42,066 nt of DNA from Selenomonadaceae bacterium (GCA_017476005.1 JAFVEM010000046.1:80000-122065); one strand, 5' to 3'; positions 8,813-17,988 are shown, counted from the first letter of the stretch. A program made the numbers and translations. Notes: generated from the sequence alone by a model not told the origin.

Positions 8813-9733
8813 ATGCCCAAAATCATTCCCAAACGCACTTTCAGCGAACTAAAAGCTGCGTTGCGTAGGTGGCGGCGGCTCACCATTCGCGACAACTTTC
8901 TTTTCCAGAAGACCATGCAGGAGTACCCGGAGCTTTGCAAACGGCTCTGCGAATTGATAATCGGTCGTAAAATCGTCAGCATCTCTTTCCCCACCACCGA
9001 AAAATCCATCAAGATGCGGCGTACAAGCAAAGGGATTCGATTGGACGTGTATGTGTTGGACGAGACCGGTCGCGTGATTAACATGGAGATGCAACCTGTC
9101 CGCAAGAAAAATCTGCCCAAACGAATGCGAATATATCAGGGACTTATCGACCTAGACTGGCTGGAGCAGGGGCATGATTATGATGACTTGGCAGAAACAT
9201 GGATAGTGTTTATTTGTGATTTTGACCCGTTCGATTTGGGGCGAAGTGTCTATATCTTCCACACGGCTTGCGACGAAGCACCAAAGTTGAAAATTGACGA
9301 CGGTAGCACCAAGACTTTTCTGAACGCCAGAGGAAGTAGCCGGAAAATCGACAAAGAACTGCTTGCCTTCTTGCGATATGTGGCCGGCAAATCCACCAAA
9401 AGCAAGTTTGTGCGAGAGCTGGATGCCGCTTTGCAGTCGGTAAAGAACGAGAGGAAATGGAGGTTGGAGTATATGGTGTACGACTTTGCCATGTATGACA
9501 AATTAAAGGAGGGACTCGAAAAGGGACTCGAAAAGGGACTCGAAAAGGGACTCGAAAAGGGGCGCAAAGAGGGACACGAAAAGGGGCGCAAGGAGGGGCG
9601 CAAAGAGGGTATTGTTACCTCCCTGAAAAATTTAATCCTCAATGCCGGCATCACCTTAGACAAAGCCATGGAAATGCTGGGGGTGCCGTCTAGGGAACGC
9701 GCCCAGTATGCTGCGGCCTTGGGGATGACCTAA
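8813..9733 (+). CDS. Rpn-family PD-(D/E)XK recombination-promoting nuclease
   Basis: This is a 306-residue protein of the Rpn/PDDEXK transposase family. The N-terminal part has DNFLFQKTM (~25-33), then IRLDVYVLDETGRVINMEMQ (~75-95), which holds the Asp and Glu-x-Gln of the nuclease core, followed by the usual helix-rich region (MRIYQGLID). The C-terminus has a charged linker of GLEK, GRKE and GHEK tetrapeptides (~233-262) and ends in the small helical module ITLDKAMEMLGVPSRE typical of these proteins. It has its own promoter upstream and a strong terminator 43 bp downstream, so it behaves as an autonomous unit between the flagellar remnant and the LPS operon. Family members act in RecA-independent recombination, and some in phage defence; this one is not characterised. 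Confidence 0.9.
   Translation: MPKIIPKRTFSELKAALRRWRRLTIRDNFLFQKTMQEYPELCKRLCELIIGRKIVSISFPTTEKSIKMRRTSKGIRLDVYVLDETGRVINMEMQPVRKKNLPKRMRIYQGLIDLDWLEQGHDYDDLAETWIVFICDFDPFDLGRSVYIFHTACDEAPKLKIDDGSTKTFLNARGSSRKIDKELLAFLRYVAGKSTKSKFVRELDAALQSVKNERKWRLEYMVYDFAMYDKLKEGLEKGLEKGLEKGLEKGRKEGHEKGRKEGRKEGIVTSLKNLILNAGITLDKAMEMLGVPSRERAQYAAALGMT
9511..9609 (+). repeat. 12-bp coding tandem repeat in the Rpn gene
   Basis: Four perfect copies of GGGACTCGAAAA (9511-9558) are followed by about four diverged copies of GGGGCGCAAAGA type. Each unit adds four residues, so copy number can change without a frameshift. Confidence 0.85.
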
Positions 9734-9775
9734 GTCCCAATATACGGGCGGTACCAAAATAAAGAAGAACAGCAA

Positions 9776-9813
9776 AAGAACTTGAGGCGCCTTGCCTGCA
9801 AGTTCTTTTTTAT
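9776..9813 (+). terminator. Rho-independent terminator after the Rpn gene
   Basis: AAGAACTTG (9776-9784) pairs with CAAGTTCTT (9799-9807), with an inner AGGC/GCCT arm, followed by a T run to 9813. Confidence 0.85.
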
Positions 9814-9851
9814 TTGCTAAACGGGGGCTGATGTTGTAATATATTGAACAG

Positions 9852-9960
9852 ACTAGATTTTATACTCGCGAGCGATGAAATTTACCAAAATGTAAATGCT
9901 CGTCCGCGGTATATACAGAGAGCCTAAGACCTTCCTACGGAATGTCTAATGCTCTCTAGT
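9852..9960 (+). promoter_or_regulatory. Structured leader element, copy B (upstream of lptD)
   Basis: This copy shares ACTCGCGA (9864-9871) and CGTCCGCGGTATATACAG (9901-9918) with copy A at 602-705. The following hairpin has the outer stem AGAGAGC/GCTCTCT (9917-9923 with 9951-9957) in place of AGATAACG/CGTTATCT. Two base pairs are changed on both sides, so the pairing is kept. The segment before the conserved block forms a different hairpin here (ATTTAC/GTAAAT at 9880-9897 inside GAGC/GCTC). The element ends ~20 nt before the lptD start and directly precedes its ribosome site, so it could control lptD translation or transcription. Confidence 0.6.
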
Positions 9961-9981
9961 ATATTTTGGGAGATTCATTTA

Positions 9982-11637
9982 ATGAAGAAACAAGGAAAAA
10001 TTCTCGGGCAAATTTCCTTTGGCGCGCTACTTGTGCTGACGGTCTTAACCGGCCAGGGAAACGCCGAGTACAATGCCGACACCGACACCGGCGTGGATGC
10101 TTTGGATTACATTGAGGAAAGGCACCGCCAAGAACGGGAAAGGGCGCTCACCGAAGAGCAAAAAGAACTGCTCCGGGATGTGGAGTCCATGCGAGCGAAT
10201 TTGCGCAGACCATTGGCGACGGAAGCGGAAGATAAAAAAACTGCCGACAGCTCAGCGCCAAAGACTGCTACCCCAGAGAGCGATACGAAAAACGACGAGG
10301 GCGGCGAACATGGCGACAAGGATGCGGCAAAACCTAAGACGAAGCCGCTCCCCATCGCCTTTGAAGGGGATGACCTCACTTACTACGAGGCCACCGGCGA
10401 TTTTGTGGCCAAGGGGAAAGTGGATGTATTGCGGCTGGACGCTACTAGGCTCCAATCGGAACTTATCACCGGCAACGTCAAAACGGAACAGGTGGAGGTA
10501 CCTGATAAAGTCCATGTTTTGCGGCTGACTCCGGGGGATGTGCGCGTGACCTTGGACGGGTTCCGCGGTCGCTATAACTACGGACAGCGAACCGGCGTGC
10601 TGGAAGATGTGGTGGGGAAGGTTGACAGCCAGTACATCACCGGCAAACGCTTTGAGTTTTATCCCGACCATGTGGTGATTTACGAGGGTACTCAAACCAA
10701 ATGCGGCGCGAAAGCCCCTCATTACCACGTTAGCGCGGAAAAAATCGAAATTTGGCCAAACGATAAAATCAAACTCTATAACTCGAAATTCTGGCTGGGA
10801 AAGATGCTAATCGCCAAGAAGGCTTATCACGAGGTCAATATAACTCCCGGCGCCGGCACTGCCGTCTATCCGCGTATCGGTTACGACAACGACGACGGTC
10901 TGTATTTGCTGTACAATCACCAAATCCCCTTGGCCGACCATTTCACCGCCACGGGACACTTTTATGTGAATACCAACCAAGGGATTCGCAGCTATGCCGA
11001 CGTTACCTATCGCAACCGCGACAATTCCGCCAGAATTGAGTACGGTTACTTGGAGGATTCGGACAGCAGCTGGGTGCAGAAACAACCTTCCTTTATTTAT
11101 GAGTACGGCAAACACTTCGGCGGCGCACCCTTTAGCTATAATTTTTCTTATGAATTGGGGCGTTGGCAAAAGGAGGGAGTCGTAAGTACCCACCAGCGTT
11201 ACGGCGTGGGACTGGCGCGAGATCCCATCTCCTTTCACAAGGGCTTCCGGCTTCACCTTAGCACCGGCTATTCCATCACCAAAGAGAGCGCCGATAATTC
11301 CAAAGTCCAAGGGTTTAATTGGGATGCGCTCTTGACCAAAGATTTTGACGATAAGTGGGCGGCCTTCCTTGGCTATCATTATGCGGCGAGCAACAAGGAA
11401 ACCTCCCTCTTTAAGTTCAACGAAAGCGACTACGCGCGTAAAGTAGGCACGGGGGTCAGCTGGCGAGTGACCGACCTCGACCGCTTGGTGGTGGGAGTAG
11501 GCTATAACGCCGGGGCTAACTCTATTCACGATGTTGATTATTATTGGCACCACGATTTACATTGCTCCCAAGTTATTTTGCGCTACCGCGCCAAGCGAGA
11601 CACTTGGCAGATAAGGTGGCAATTTACCCCATGGTAA
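9982..11637 (+). CDS. lptD: LPS-assembly protein LptD (short form)
   Basis: The chosen ATG (9982) follows GGGAG and opens a clear signal peptide (MKKQGK, hydrophobic core, GNAEYN). An upstream in-frame ATG at 9949 lies inside the leader hairpin and is unlikely. After a charged, low-complexity linker (~30-110), residues ~115-250 form an LptA/OstA-like beta-jellyroll (FEGDDLTYYEATGDFVAKGKV read in two parts, then GRYNYGQRTGVLEDV). The remaining ~300 residues are aromatic-rich alternating strands ending in WQFTPW, an outer-membrane barrel. At 551 residues it is shorter than proteobacterial LptD (~780) but typical of diderm Firmicutes. It would insert LPS in the outer leaflet. It heads an operon with heptose genes; the next start is 17 nt downstream. 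Confidence 0.85.
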   Translation: MKKQGKILGQISFGALLVLTVLTGQGNAEYNADTDTGVDALDYIEERHRQERERALTEEQKELLRDVESMRANLRRPLATEAEDKKTADSSAPKTATPESDTKNDEGGEHGDKDAAKPKTKPLPIAFEGDDLTYYEATGDFVAKGKVDVLRLDATRLQSELITGNVKTEQVEVPDKVHVLRLTPGDVRVTLDGFRGRYNYGQRTGVLEDVVGKVDSQYITGKRFEFYPDHVVIYEGTQTKCGAKAPHYHVSAEKIEIWPNDKIKLYNSKFWLGKMLIAKKAYHEVNITPGAGTAVYPRIGYDNDDGLYLLYNHQIPLADHFTATGHFYVNTNQGIRSYADVTYRNRDNSARIEYGYLEDSDSSWVQKQPSFIYEYGKHFGGAPFSYNFSYELGRWQKEGVVSTHQRYGVGLARDPISFHKGFRLHLSTGYSITKESADNSKVQGFNWDALLTKDFDDKWAAFLGYHYAASNKETSLFKFNESDYARKVGTGVSWRVTDLDRLVVGVGYNAGANSIHDVDYYWHHDLHCSQVILRYRAKRDTWQIRWQFTPW

Positions 11638-11654
11638 ATGAGAGGTGAGGCGAC

Positions 11655-12644
11655 ATGAAACGCGATTTGGTGGAAACCATCACCGCCATGCAAGGGAAAA
11701 AAATTCTAGTGGTGGGGGATATGGTGGCCGACATTTATTTAAACGGACAGATAGCGAGAATCTCCCGAGAGGCGCCGGTGTTGGTACTGGACTACCAAGG
11801 GGAAAAAGTGGTGGCCGGGGGCGCCGCCAATGTGGTGAATAACCTAGCCACCTTGGGGGGGCAGGTCTTTGCTTTAGGGGTGCTGGGCGATGACCACGGC
11901 GCCGGTGGACTGAGGGAAATACTGGCCGGAAACGGCGCCGATGTCACGGGACTCATAACCGCCCCTCAGCGTCCCACCATCTCCAAAACCAGAGTAGTGG
12001 CGGGGGGGCGCGCCACGGTGAGCCAACAAATCGTCCGCATTGACCGGGAGACTAAGGAACCCATCGGAACGGCGGAGGAGGAAAAACTGCTCGCTCGGAT
12101 AAAAGAACTCTTGCCTAAGGCGCAGGGGGTGGTGTTGAGCGATTACGGCTCCGGCACTATTACGGAAAAAATCAAAAACGAACTGATAACGGGCGCGAAG
12201 CGTCGCCGTCTGCCCAGCATCGTTGATTCTCGCTACGATATTATGCGCTTTAAGGGCGTGAGTTTCGTTAAGCAAAACGATGCGGAGCTTTCCGCCGCCG
12301 TGGGCAGAACTTTTAATAATGCCGAGGATATTTACGATGCGGGGCAGGAACTTTTGACCAACATGGGAGCCGAGGGGGTGCTGGTAACACGCGGCGAGCA
12401 GGGCATGACTCTCCTAGAAAAGGACGGCGCCATTCACCACATCCCGGTGGCGGACAAGAGCGAAGTTTTCGACGTCTCGGGCGCCGGGGATACCTGCGTG
12501 GCTACCATGATTCTGGCCTTGGCCGCCGGAGTGGAGCCGGTCGCCGCAGCGGAACTGTCCAACATCGCCGCCGGTATCGCCGTCAGGAAACTGGGTACCG
12601 CCACCGTCAGCCAAGAGGAGTTAAGAAGGGCGGTGTGCCGGTAA
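11655..12644 (+). CDS. rfaE1: D-glycero-beta-D-manno-heptose-7-phosphate kinase (RfaE1)
   Basis: This 329-residue protein is the kinase half of bifunctional HldE. It is a PfkB/ribokinase-fold enzyme that phosphorylates D-glycero-D-manno-heptose 7-phosphate at C1 in ADP-heptose synthesis. Visible motifs: [17 protein letters not shown] (~50-66), the sugar-binding signature, and [12 protein letters not shown] (~270-281) with the catalytic Asp and anion hole. The start follows AGAGGTGAGG. It overlaps the next gene (RfaE2) by one base (TAATG). In Enterobacteria the two domains are fused; here they are separate and adjacent, as in many other Gram-negatives. Confidence 0.93.
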   Translation: MKRDLVETITAMQGKKILVVGDMVADIYLNGQIARISREAPVLVLDYQGEKVVAGGAANVVNNLATLGGQVFALGVLGDDHGAGGLREILAGNGADVTGLITAPQRPTISKTRVVAGGRATVSQQIVRIDRETKEPIGTAEEEKLLARIKELLPKAQGVVLSDYGSGTITEKIKNELITGAKRRRLPSIVDSRYDIMRFKGVSFVKQNDAELSAAVGRTFNNAEDIYDAGQELLTNMGAEGVLVTRGEQGMTLLEKDGAIHHIPVADKSEVFDVSGAGDTCVATMILALAAGVEPVAAAELSNIAAGIAVRKLGTATVSQEELRRAVCR

Positions 12645-13114
12645 TGCTTATTGCCCCGGAAGATATTGAAAACCTCTGCGCTATTCTCAGACGCGCCGAA
12701 CGCAAAATTGTGTTCACTAACGGCTGTTTTGACATTTTGCACGCCGGGCATGTGCGTTATCTCGCGGCGGCTAGGGCTTTGGGCGACTTGCTGGTGGTGG
12801 GGCTAAACGGCGACGCGTCGGTGCGCCGTCTCAAAGGGGTCACTCGCCCCATTAACGGCCAGCAAGATCGCGCCGAAGTCTTGAGCGCCCTGAGCTGTGT
12901 GGATTATGTGGTTATTTTTGGCGAAGATACGGCGGAGGAACTTATCGGCAAGGTGCGTCCCCATATTTATGCCAAAGGGGGAGACTACAATTTAGACACC
13001 CTCCCCGAGGCGAAAATCGTGCAAAGTTACGGGGGCGAGGTAAAATTTATCGACCTAGTGGCCGGTCGTTCCACCACTAATGTTATCCGACGCATTCAGC
13101 AGGAGACGACATGA
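12644..13114 (+). CDS. rfaE2: D-glycero-beta-D-manno-heptose 1-phosphate adenylyltransferase (RfaE2)
   Basis: This 156-residue nucleotidyltransferase is the adenylyltransferase half of HldE and makes ADP-heptose from heptose 1-phosphate. The family motif [16 protein letters not shown] (~25-40) contains the HxGH ATP site, and GRSTTNVI near the end fits the ISSTxxR-like motif position. The ATG at 12644 is translationally coupled to the rfaE1 stop (TAATG); a GTG at 12635 just after GAAGGG is a possible alternative adding three residues. The next gene overlaps its end by 4 bp. Confidence 0.93.
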   Translation: MLIAPEDIENLCAILRRAERKIVFTNGCFDILHAGHVRYLAAARALGDLLVVGLNGDASVRRLKGVTRPINGQQDRAEVLSALSCVDYVVIFGEDTAEELIGKVRPHIYAKGGDYNLDTLPEAKIVQSYGGEVKFIDLVAGRSTTNVIRRIQQETT

Positions 13115-14124
13115 AAAACATACTGATAGTGAAACTCAGCGCCATCGGCGACGTTATTCACGCTCTGCCCGTGTCCTACGCCATTAAAGAAACCTTTCCC
13201 GATTCCCATATCACTTGGGTAGCGGAGGCGGCGGCCTATGAATTGCTCTTGGCCAATCCCTGCGTGGATGAACTCATATTGTTTAAGAAACAGGAATTTA
13301 AAAGTTTTCAGGGTCTCACCAAAAACTTTTTGCCCTTTCGCCGCGTGCTAAGGCAACGTCGCTACGAAACCTCGCTGGATTTGCAGGGACTGTTTAAGTC
13401 GGCGGCTATAGTGGCGGTAGCCGGCGCCAAACGAAAATTGGGTACCTGCAATATGCGAGAATTTAGCAATAAAGTCAGCCTCCCGGTGATAGGTTCCCAT
13501 GCCAACGGTCACATTGTGGAAAGGTATTTGGACGTGGCGCGAGCCATGGGGTGCCGGGTGGAAAAGGTGGTCTTTCCCTTGGCGATTCCCGAAGAGGACG
13601 CGAGGGGTGCCCAAGGAATATTAGCTCATGGCGGCGTACCGACGGGAAGAACCTATGCCGTGCTGGCAGTGGGAGCCAACTGGCCCAACAAACGCTGGCC
13701 GGTGGATTACTACGCTAAGCTCAGCGATTATTTGTACGAGCGGCAGATAATTCCCGTCATTGTAGGGAGCGGCGCAGTAGATGCGCAACTGGCCGCCGAT
13801 ATTGAGAACTTAACGGAGGTGCCTCCCATAAATTTAGTGGGTCGCACCGGCCTTAGACAACTGGCCTATGTTCTGCAACAAGCTAGGCTGGTAATAGGCG
13901 GCGACACCGGCGCGGTTCATTTAGCGGCAGGACTCCGGGTCAATACCATCATGCTCATGGGGCCAACCGATGCCAAACGCAACGGCCCTTACGGACAGCT
14001 CCAAAGCGCCATCGAGATAGAGCGCACCTGCCGCTACTGTTGGAAAAGGGCTTGCCCCTTGGGCAAAGATTGTTTGGCGGCTATCACCCCGGAGATGGTG
14101 AAGCAAAAGTTAAATTTCCTTTAA
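13111..14124 (+). CDS. LPS heptosyltransferase, GT9 family
   Basis: This 337-residue protein has a GT-B fold of the heptosyltransferase family. The N-terminus [17 protein letters not shown] is characteristic of WaaC/WaaF, and the C-terminal domain has [15 protein letters not shown] (~265-280), the ADP-heptose binding signature with conserved DTG-x-x[17 protein letters not shown] segment near the end has four cysteines, common in Firmicute/Negativicute members. It adds a heptose to inner-core LPS, probably heptosyltransferase I; which heptose it adds cannot be decided from sequence. The start overlaps the rfaE2 stop (ATGA). Confidence 0.9.
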   Translation: MKNILIVKLSAIGDVIHALPVSYAIKETFPDSHITWVAEAAAYELLLANPCVDELILFKKQEFKSFQGLTKNFLPFRRVLRQRRYETSLDLQGLFKSAAIVAVAGAKRKLGTCNMREFSNKVSLPVIGSHANGHIVERYLDVARAMGCRVEKVVFPLAIPEEDARGAQGILAHGGVPTGRTYAVLAVGANWPNKRWPVDYYAKLSDYLYERQIIPVIVGSGAVDAQLAADIENLTEVPPINLVGRTGLRQLAYVLQQARLVIGGDTGAVHLAAGLRVNTIMLMGPTDAKRNGPYGQLQSAIEIERTCRYCWKRACPLGKDCLAAITPEMVKQKLNFL

Positions 14125-14140
14125 TAAGGAGGGTGCGGCT

Positions 14141-14299
14141 ATGTTTAACGAGGAAAAGAAAGACGAGCTTCCTACTACATCAATGAGCCAAAAGGAAATC
14201 TTTCATCGCATGAGCGAAATGCTGGACGATGAAGAGCGAGCGGATTTTGGACGTTTTATGGATGCAGAGGAGGCCAGAAAGGTGGCAATGTATGGTTGA
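14141..14299 (+). CDS. Small antitoxin-like protein (VapB-type partner)
   Basis: This 52-residue, highly acidic frame begins with ATG after a strong AAGGAGG. It overlaps the PIN-domain gene by 8 bp (ATGGTTGA). The sequence (MFNEEKKDELP, MSQKEIFHRMSEML, FGRFMDAEEARK) has no match that I recognise, but size, charge, overlap and order are those of an antitoxin preceding a VapC toxin. Role inferred from context only. Confidence 0.65.
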   Translation: MFNEEKKDELPTTSMSQKEIFHRMSEMLDDEERADFGRFMDAEEARKVAMYG

Positions 14300-14726
14300 A
14301 GCGATACGCTATTGTCTTGACAGCAACGTCGTTAGCGACATTTTGCGTCTGCGGCCTGATGTTATACAACACATGGATGAAGCGCTTGATGTGGGAAGCG
14401 AATTATACATCTGTTCCATAGTCTATTATGAACTTACCCGGGGCATGAAATCATCTAAGGCCGTTAAAAAATTGAAAGTATTCCACGACCTTTACGACAA
14501 ATCACCACATTTGTTTTTAGATCGCGTCAGTTTGACGGCGATTGACAAGGCCGCTGATATATATGCAGAGTTACATCGTGGCAAACAAATCGAGGATAAT
14601 GACATATATATTGCCGCCATAGCCATGGTCAATGGATGCACATTGGTCACTTCCAATACACGTCATTTTGGACGAATAGCCGATTTGCAAATCGTTGACT
14701 GGCGTAGTGAACAGGTTTCGGATTGA
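14292..14726 (+). CDS. PIN-domain ribonuclease toxin, VapC-like
   Basis: The 144-residue product starts at the ATG at 14292. It has the PIN acidic set: D10 in YCLDSNVVSD, E47 in YYELTRG, then IEDNDIYIAAIA with the third and fourth acidic residues, and TSNTRHFGRI as the family tail. VapC toxins are Mg-dependent RNases that cut tRNA or rRNA. It follows the small acidic protein with an 8-bp overlap, a toxin-antitoxin layout. The pair sits inside the LPS operon, between two envelope genes on the same strand; the stop overlaps the alternative TTG start of the next gene. Confidence 0.88.
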   Translation: MVEAIRYCLDSNVVSDILRLRPDVIQHMDEALDVGSELYICSIVYYELTRGMKSSKAVKKLKVFHDLYDKSPHLFLDRVSLTAIDKAADIYAELHRGKQIEDNDIYIAAIAMVNGCTLVTSNTRHFGRIADLQIVDWRSEQVSD

Positions 14727-16735
14727 AAAAAATGAGATTAGAAACATTTTGGCGAAACATTCAGCAGGATTTAAAACTATTTTTCCTGCTCCTATTGCTG
14801 CTGTGCCTCTTCCGCGCCTATTTTATGGGGTATATGTCGGGGTACATGAAAGAAGCCACGGACAGCGGCGAGGTGTTGACGGCTCTGTGGATGGGACTGC
14901 GGCTCAGTTTAAAATCCGCCGGCGCTCTTACCTTGCCGGCTTTTGCCTTTGGCTCTTTGCCGGCCATCGCCTTTCCTAGGTTAAACACCGATAAATTTCG
15001 CCTGTGGTGGGGGACGGCGGCGGCGTTCTTCCTGAGCGTGTGCTTTCAAGCGCGTTTTCCCTATTATCGGCAATTCCGCTCGGCCTTTGATATGCATGTC
15101 CTCATGGGCTGGCAAGACGACAGGATGGCGCTTTTTTTCACCATGGTGGAAGAATATGGTCTTTGGTGGCGGCTCTTGCTGGCGGTAGGGCTTGCCATCT
15201 GCTTTTTTATAGCATGGCAATGGCTACTAAAACGCGGCACCGTTGCGTTACCGTTAGCACCCACGTTGAAACTTTGGCAACAGGGAGCTTTTGCCGCTGG
15301 GCTGGCGGTGTGCATCTTTCTTTTCGGTTTGTTCGTGCGTTTTGGGGGCAGTTTCAATTATGAAAAGGGCGTGAGTTTTCTCAGCGCCGGGGTTACCGGC
15401 GACGAATTTTTGAACGAGTGCATCCTTGACGACGTGCAAGCCCTGTATCGGGTAAAATCCTTCGCCGACAATATGCAGACAGGGAACATTGCCGGGGTGG
15501 AGCCGGAGAAAGTACGGGAATTTGCGCAGGCTATCGCCGGACACGAAGATTTAACGGGTAGCGACCTGCGTCCTTACCTAGAGCGCAAAGCCGCCGGAGC
15601 CAAACTGGAGAAGCCCGAGCATATTTTCCTTATTTTGGGCGAATCTTGGGCAAATTGGCCGCTACTGCCAAAATACGCGCCCCTGCAAGTGGCCGAGAAT
15701 ATCAAGGCGTTGCGCGAAGCGCCAAACGCTTACGCCACCGACACTTTTTTGCCCACCGGCAACGGCACGGCCATAGCCCTGTCCGGGGTAATCACGGGAC
15801 TGGCCGCCGTCAACATCTCCCCCCAGTACCAGCCCCAAAGTTTTGCGGCTCCCTATATCACCGCTTTTGCCCCTCAGTTTAAAAAGCTGGGCTACCAAGT
15901 GGATTTTTGGTACGGCGGCATCTCTTCGTGGGATGGGATGAATCGGTTTGCTTTGGCGCAGGGCTTTGATAATTTTTACGGCTATCCCGATTTTCACGCG
16001 CCACGGCAAAATGCTTGGGGGACAAAAGACGGTTATTTGTTTGACGCGCTCAAAAACCATTTGGCTGAGGAAAGTCCCACAGTGCATCTCGTTATGACCA
16101 CCACCAATCATCCGCCTTACAACCTTGATTTGGCGGCGGAAGGCTTTGCTGTCGAAAAGGAAAAATCCTTGGTGACCTCCGTTATTGACAGCGTAGAAGA
16201 CCCAGCGGTTTTGGCCACGGAGCTGGGGCATTACTGGTACATGGACAAAGTGGTGGGGGAATTTGTGCGCGAGGTTTCGCGCCGGTATCCTAAGAGCCTC
16301 TTTGTCATTACCGGAGATCACGCCACTCGCACCGACCCCGGCACTCGCCCCACCATTTATGAACACGAGGGGATTCCCTTTGTACTCTACGGCGCCGGGG
16401 TGACCAAAGATATTTTGCCCACCGGAGCCGTGGGGAGCCAACTTAGCATCCTCCCCACTTTGCTGGAGCTTATCGCGCCGGAGGGATTTGCCTATTATTC
16501 TCTAGTCCCCTCCCTGACCGAGGGAACAGCCGCGACCCAAAGCGCTTTCAGCAGTGATGCTTGGATTACAAACCGAGTCATTGGCGAAACGGGGGGGACA
16601 AGAGCCGAGATTCTCCCGGGCGCTAGTCAAGACGTCGATGTAGCCGCCGAAAAAGAAAAACTCGCCGCCTACCTGCCCATGATACGCACCCTGTCTTGGT
16701 GGCTTTTGGAAAAAGGCGACAGCTTGGAGGAGTGA
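14723..16735 (+). CDS. Membrane sulfatase-fold transferase (LtaS/MdoB-like)
   Basis: This ~670-residue protein starts at the TTG at 14723 or the ATG at 14732; both are in frame and neither has a strong ribosome site. The first ~220 residues contain about five transmembrane segments. The rest is a periplasmic alkaline-phosphatase/sulfatase domain: IFLILGESWANW (~302-313), FLPTGNGTAIALSG with the likely catalytic Thr, VDFWYGGISSWDGMNRF, and VITGDHATRTDPG with metal-binding Asp-His. This is the architecture of LtaS, MdoB and EptA-like enzymes, which transfer phosphoglycerol or phosphoethanolamine from phospholipid. Flanked by LPS glycosyltransferases, it may decorate LPS core; the donor is not determined. 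Confidence 0.85.
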   Translation: MKKMRLETFWRNIQQDLKLFFLLLLLLCLFRAYFMGYMSGYMKEATDSGEVLTALWMGLRLSLKSAGALTLPAFAFGSLPAIAFPRLNTDKFRLWWGTAAAFFLSVCFQARFPYYRQFRSAFDMHVLMGWQDDRMALFFTMVEEYGLWWRLLLAVGLAICFFIAWQWLLKRGTVALPLAPTLKLWQQGAFAAGLAVCIFLFGLFVRFGGSFNYEKGVSFLSAGVTGDEFLNECILDDVQALYRVKSFADNMQTGNIAGVEPEKVREFAQAIAGHEDLTGSDLRPYLERKAAGAKLEKPEHIFLILGESWANWPLLPKYAPLQVAENIKALREAPNAYATDTFLPTGNGTAIALSGVITGLAAVNISPQYQPQSFAAPYITAFAPQFKKLGYQVDFWYGGISSWDGMNRFALAQGFDNFYGYPDFHAPRQNAWGTKDGYLFDALKNHLAEESPTVHLVMTTTNHPPYNLDLAAEGFAVEKEKSLVTSVIDSVEDPAVLATELGHYWYMDKVVGEFVREVSRRYPKSLFVITGDHATRTDPGTRPTIYEHEGIPFVLYGAGVTKDILPTGAVGSQLSILPTLLELIAPEGFAYYSLVPSLTEGTAATQSAFSSDAWITNRVIGETGGTRAEILPGASQDVDVAAEKEKLAAYLPMIRTLSWWLLEKGDSLEE

Positions 16736-16738
16736 GCG

Positions 16739-17902
16739 GTGTATCAAAACATTCTAGTCATAAACCTCATGCACCTAGGGGATCTCATGCTGGCGACGCC
16801 GGTACTGCGGACGCTGAGGACAAATTTCCCCCAAGCGAAACTGACTTTGTTGGCCGATAAGAAACTGGCTGATTTAGTGGTGGCCAATCGTCATTTGGAC
16901 GAGTGTCTGCTACTGGACAAAAAGGGCAAGGACAACAGTTTGGGCAGTCTCATTCGTTTTGCCGGTAAACTGCGGCGGCAAAAGTTTGACCTCGTCATAA
17001 ATTTGCACCGCAACGAGCGAGCATCCTTCCTAGCAGCCTTTAGCGGCGCCAAAAAAATCGTGGGCTACGCCAAACCCGGCTTTTCCCTTTTTTTTGATGA
17101 GGTAATGCCCAATCCTTCCGTGGCGCATCACCTTGGCTGGGGGCCGGGGGGGATTTTGCCTCCCCACCGTTATGCCCCGGGAACCATTCATCAGGTGACG
17201 GCGCATCTCAATGTGTTGCGCGAGATTGGCGTGGAAAAAATCGACGATGGCGGCCTCGAAATGTGGCTCACGCCGACGGCGGAGGAGAGAGCCGCTGAAA
17301 TTTGGCAGGAAAATTTTTCCCCTACGGACAAAGTAGTGGCCTTAAATATCGGCGCCAGCTGGGAAACCAAACGCTGGCCTACCGCTTATTTTGCCGAGGC
17401 AGCCGACGCTCTTTTGGCACAAGGTTATGCCTTGGCCTTTTTCGGCGGTTCCATGGACGAAGAATTGGTAGCCGAATGTCGCGCCAAAATGCGCCACTCA
17501 GCCAGCCCCCACTTGAAAATATTCACCGGTAAGGTTTCCTTGGGCGAACTGGCGGGAATGCTCAGGCGTTGCTGTCTCTTCTTAACCACGGATTCCGGCC
17601 CAATGCATGTGGGGGTGGCCATGAACGTCCCCATTGTCACCATGTTTGGCGCCTCCCCCGTCCCCGGTTTCTATCCTTATGATGCCAAAGACGTTTTAAT
17701 AAAATCCCCGGAGCCGTGCCACCCCTGCGGCATTCACCGTTGCCCTCGCGAGGGAGAGGAGAATCTTGCCTGCATGAAAAAGATCATGGTGGCAACTGTC
17801 ATGAACGAGGTAAACAAGCTACTTGCCAAGTACCAAGGAAAGCCGGCTTATGAACTGCCGGAGCATTACGGAGAATACCAATGTCAGCTTGTGGAGGCGT
17901 AG
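16739..17902 (+). CDS. LPS heptosyltransferase-like, GT9 family
   Basis: This 387-residue protein starts at a GTG (16739) 8 nt after GGAGGAG. It has the GT9 N-terminus ILVINLMHLGDLMLATPVL and the C-terminal TDSGPMHVGVAM, the counterpart of the DTG/H motif in the neighbouring heptosyltransferase. PCHPCGIHRCPREGEENLAC near the end is cysteine rich. It likely adds a second heptose or related sugar, WaaF/RfaQ-like. It is the last gene of the LPS operon; the defence island begins 14 nt after its stop with a fic relic. Confidence 0.88.
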   Translation: MYQNILVINLMHLGDLMLATPVLRTLRTNFPQAKLTLLADKKLADLVVANRHLDECLLLDKKGKDNSLGSLIRFAGKLRRQKFDLVINLHRNERASFLAAFSGAKKIVGYAKPGFSLFFDEVMPNPSVAHHLGWGPGGILPPHRYAPGTIHQVTAHLNVLREIGVEKIDDGGLEMWLTPTAEERAAEIWQENFSPTDKVVALNIGASWETKRWPTAYFAEAADALLAQGYALAFFGGSMDEELVAECRAKMRHSASPHLKIFTGKVSLGELAGMLRRCCLFLTTDSGPMHVGVAMNVPIVTMFGASPVPGFYPYDAKDVLIKSPEPCHPCGIHRCPREGEENLACMKKIMVATVMNEVNKLLAKYQGKPAYELPEHYGEYQCQLVEA

Positions 17903-17915
17903 CCGGAGGTGGTGC

Positions 17916-17988
17916 CATTATCCTCTTTGCCTTTCCCTCTTTCGGAAAAATTGAAAACAACTCCATAACTTACAATGATACACGCGAA
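17916..17988 (+). pseudogene. Relic of a fic gene (N-terminal inhibitory segment)
   Basis: This 73-bp stretch is closely similar to 23411-23480 within the intact fic gene. It encodes IILFAFPSFGKIENNS then ITYNDTREE, against IILFAYHSGKIENSS then ITYNDTRE. It has one extra codon in the inhibitory motif and no Fic core. It is in frame with the unknown gene that follows only by an upstream extension of that gene; translation probably starts later (18007). Confidence 0.8.

Noticed and set aside
9511..9609. CRISPR-like array
   Set aside because: The repeats are contiguous with no spacers and are coding, giving GLEK/GRKE tetrapeptides.
10807..11553. Minus-strand frame of ~250 residues opposite lptD
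   Set aside because: Mirror of the LptD barrel; no ribosome site or recognisable domain.
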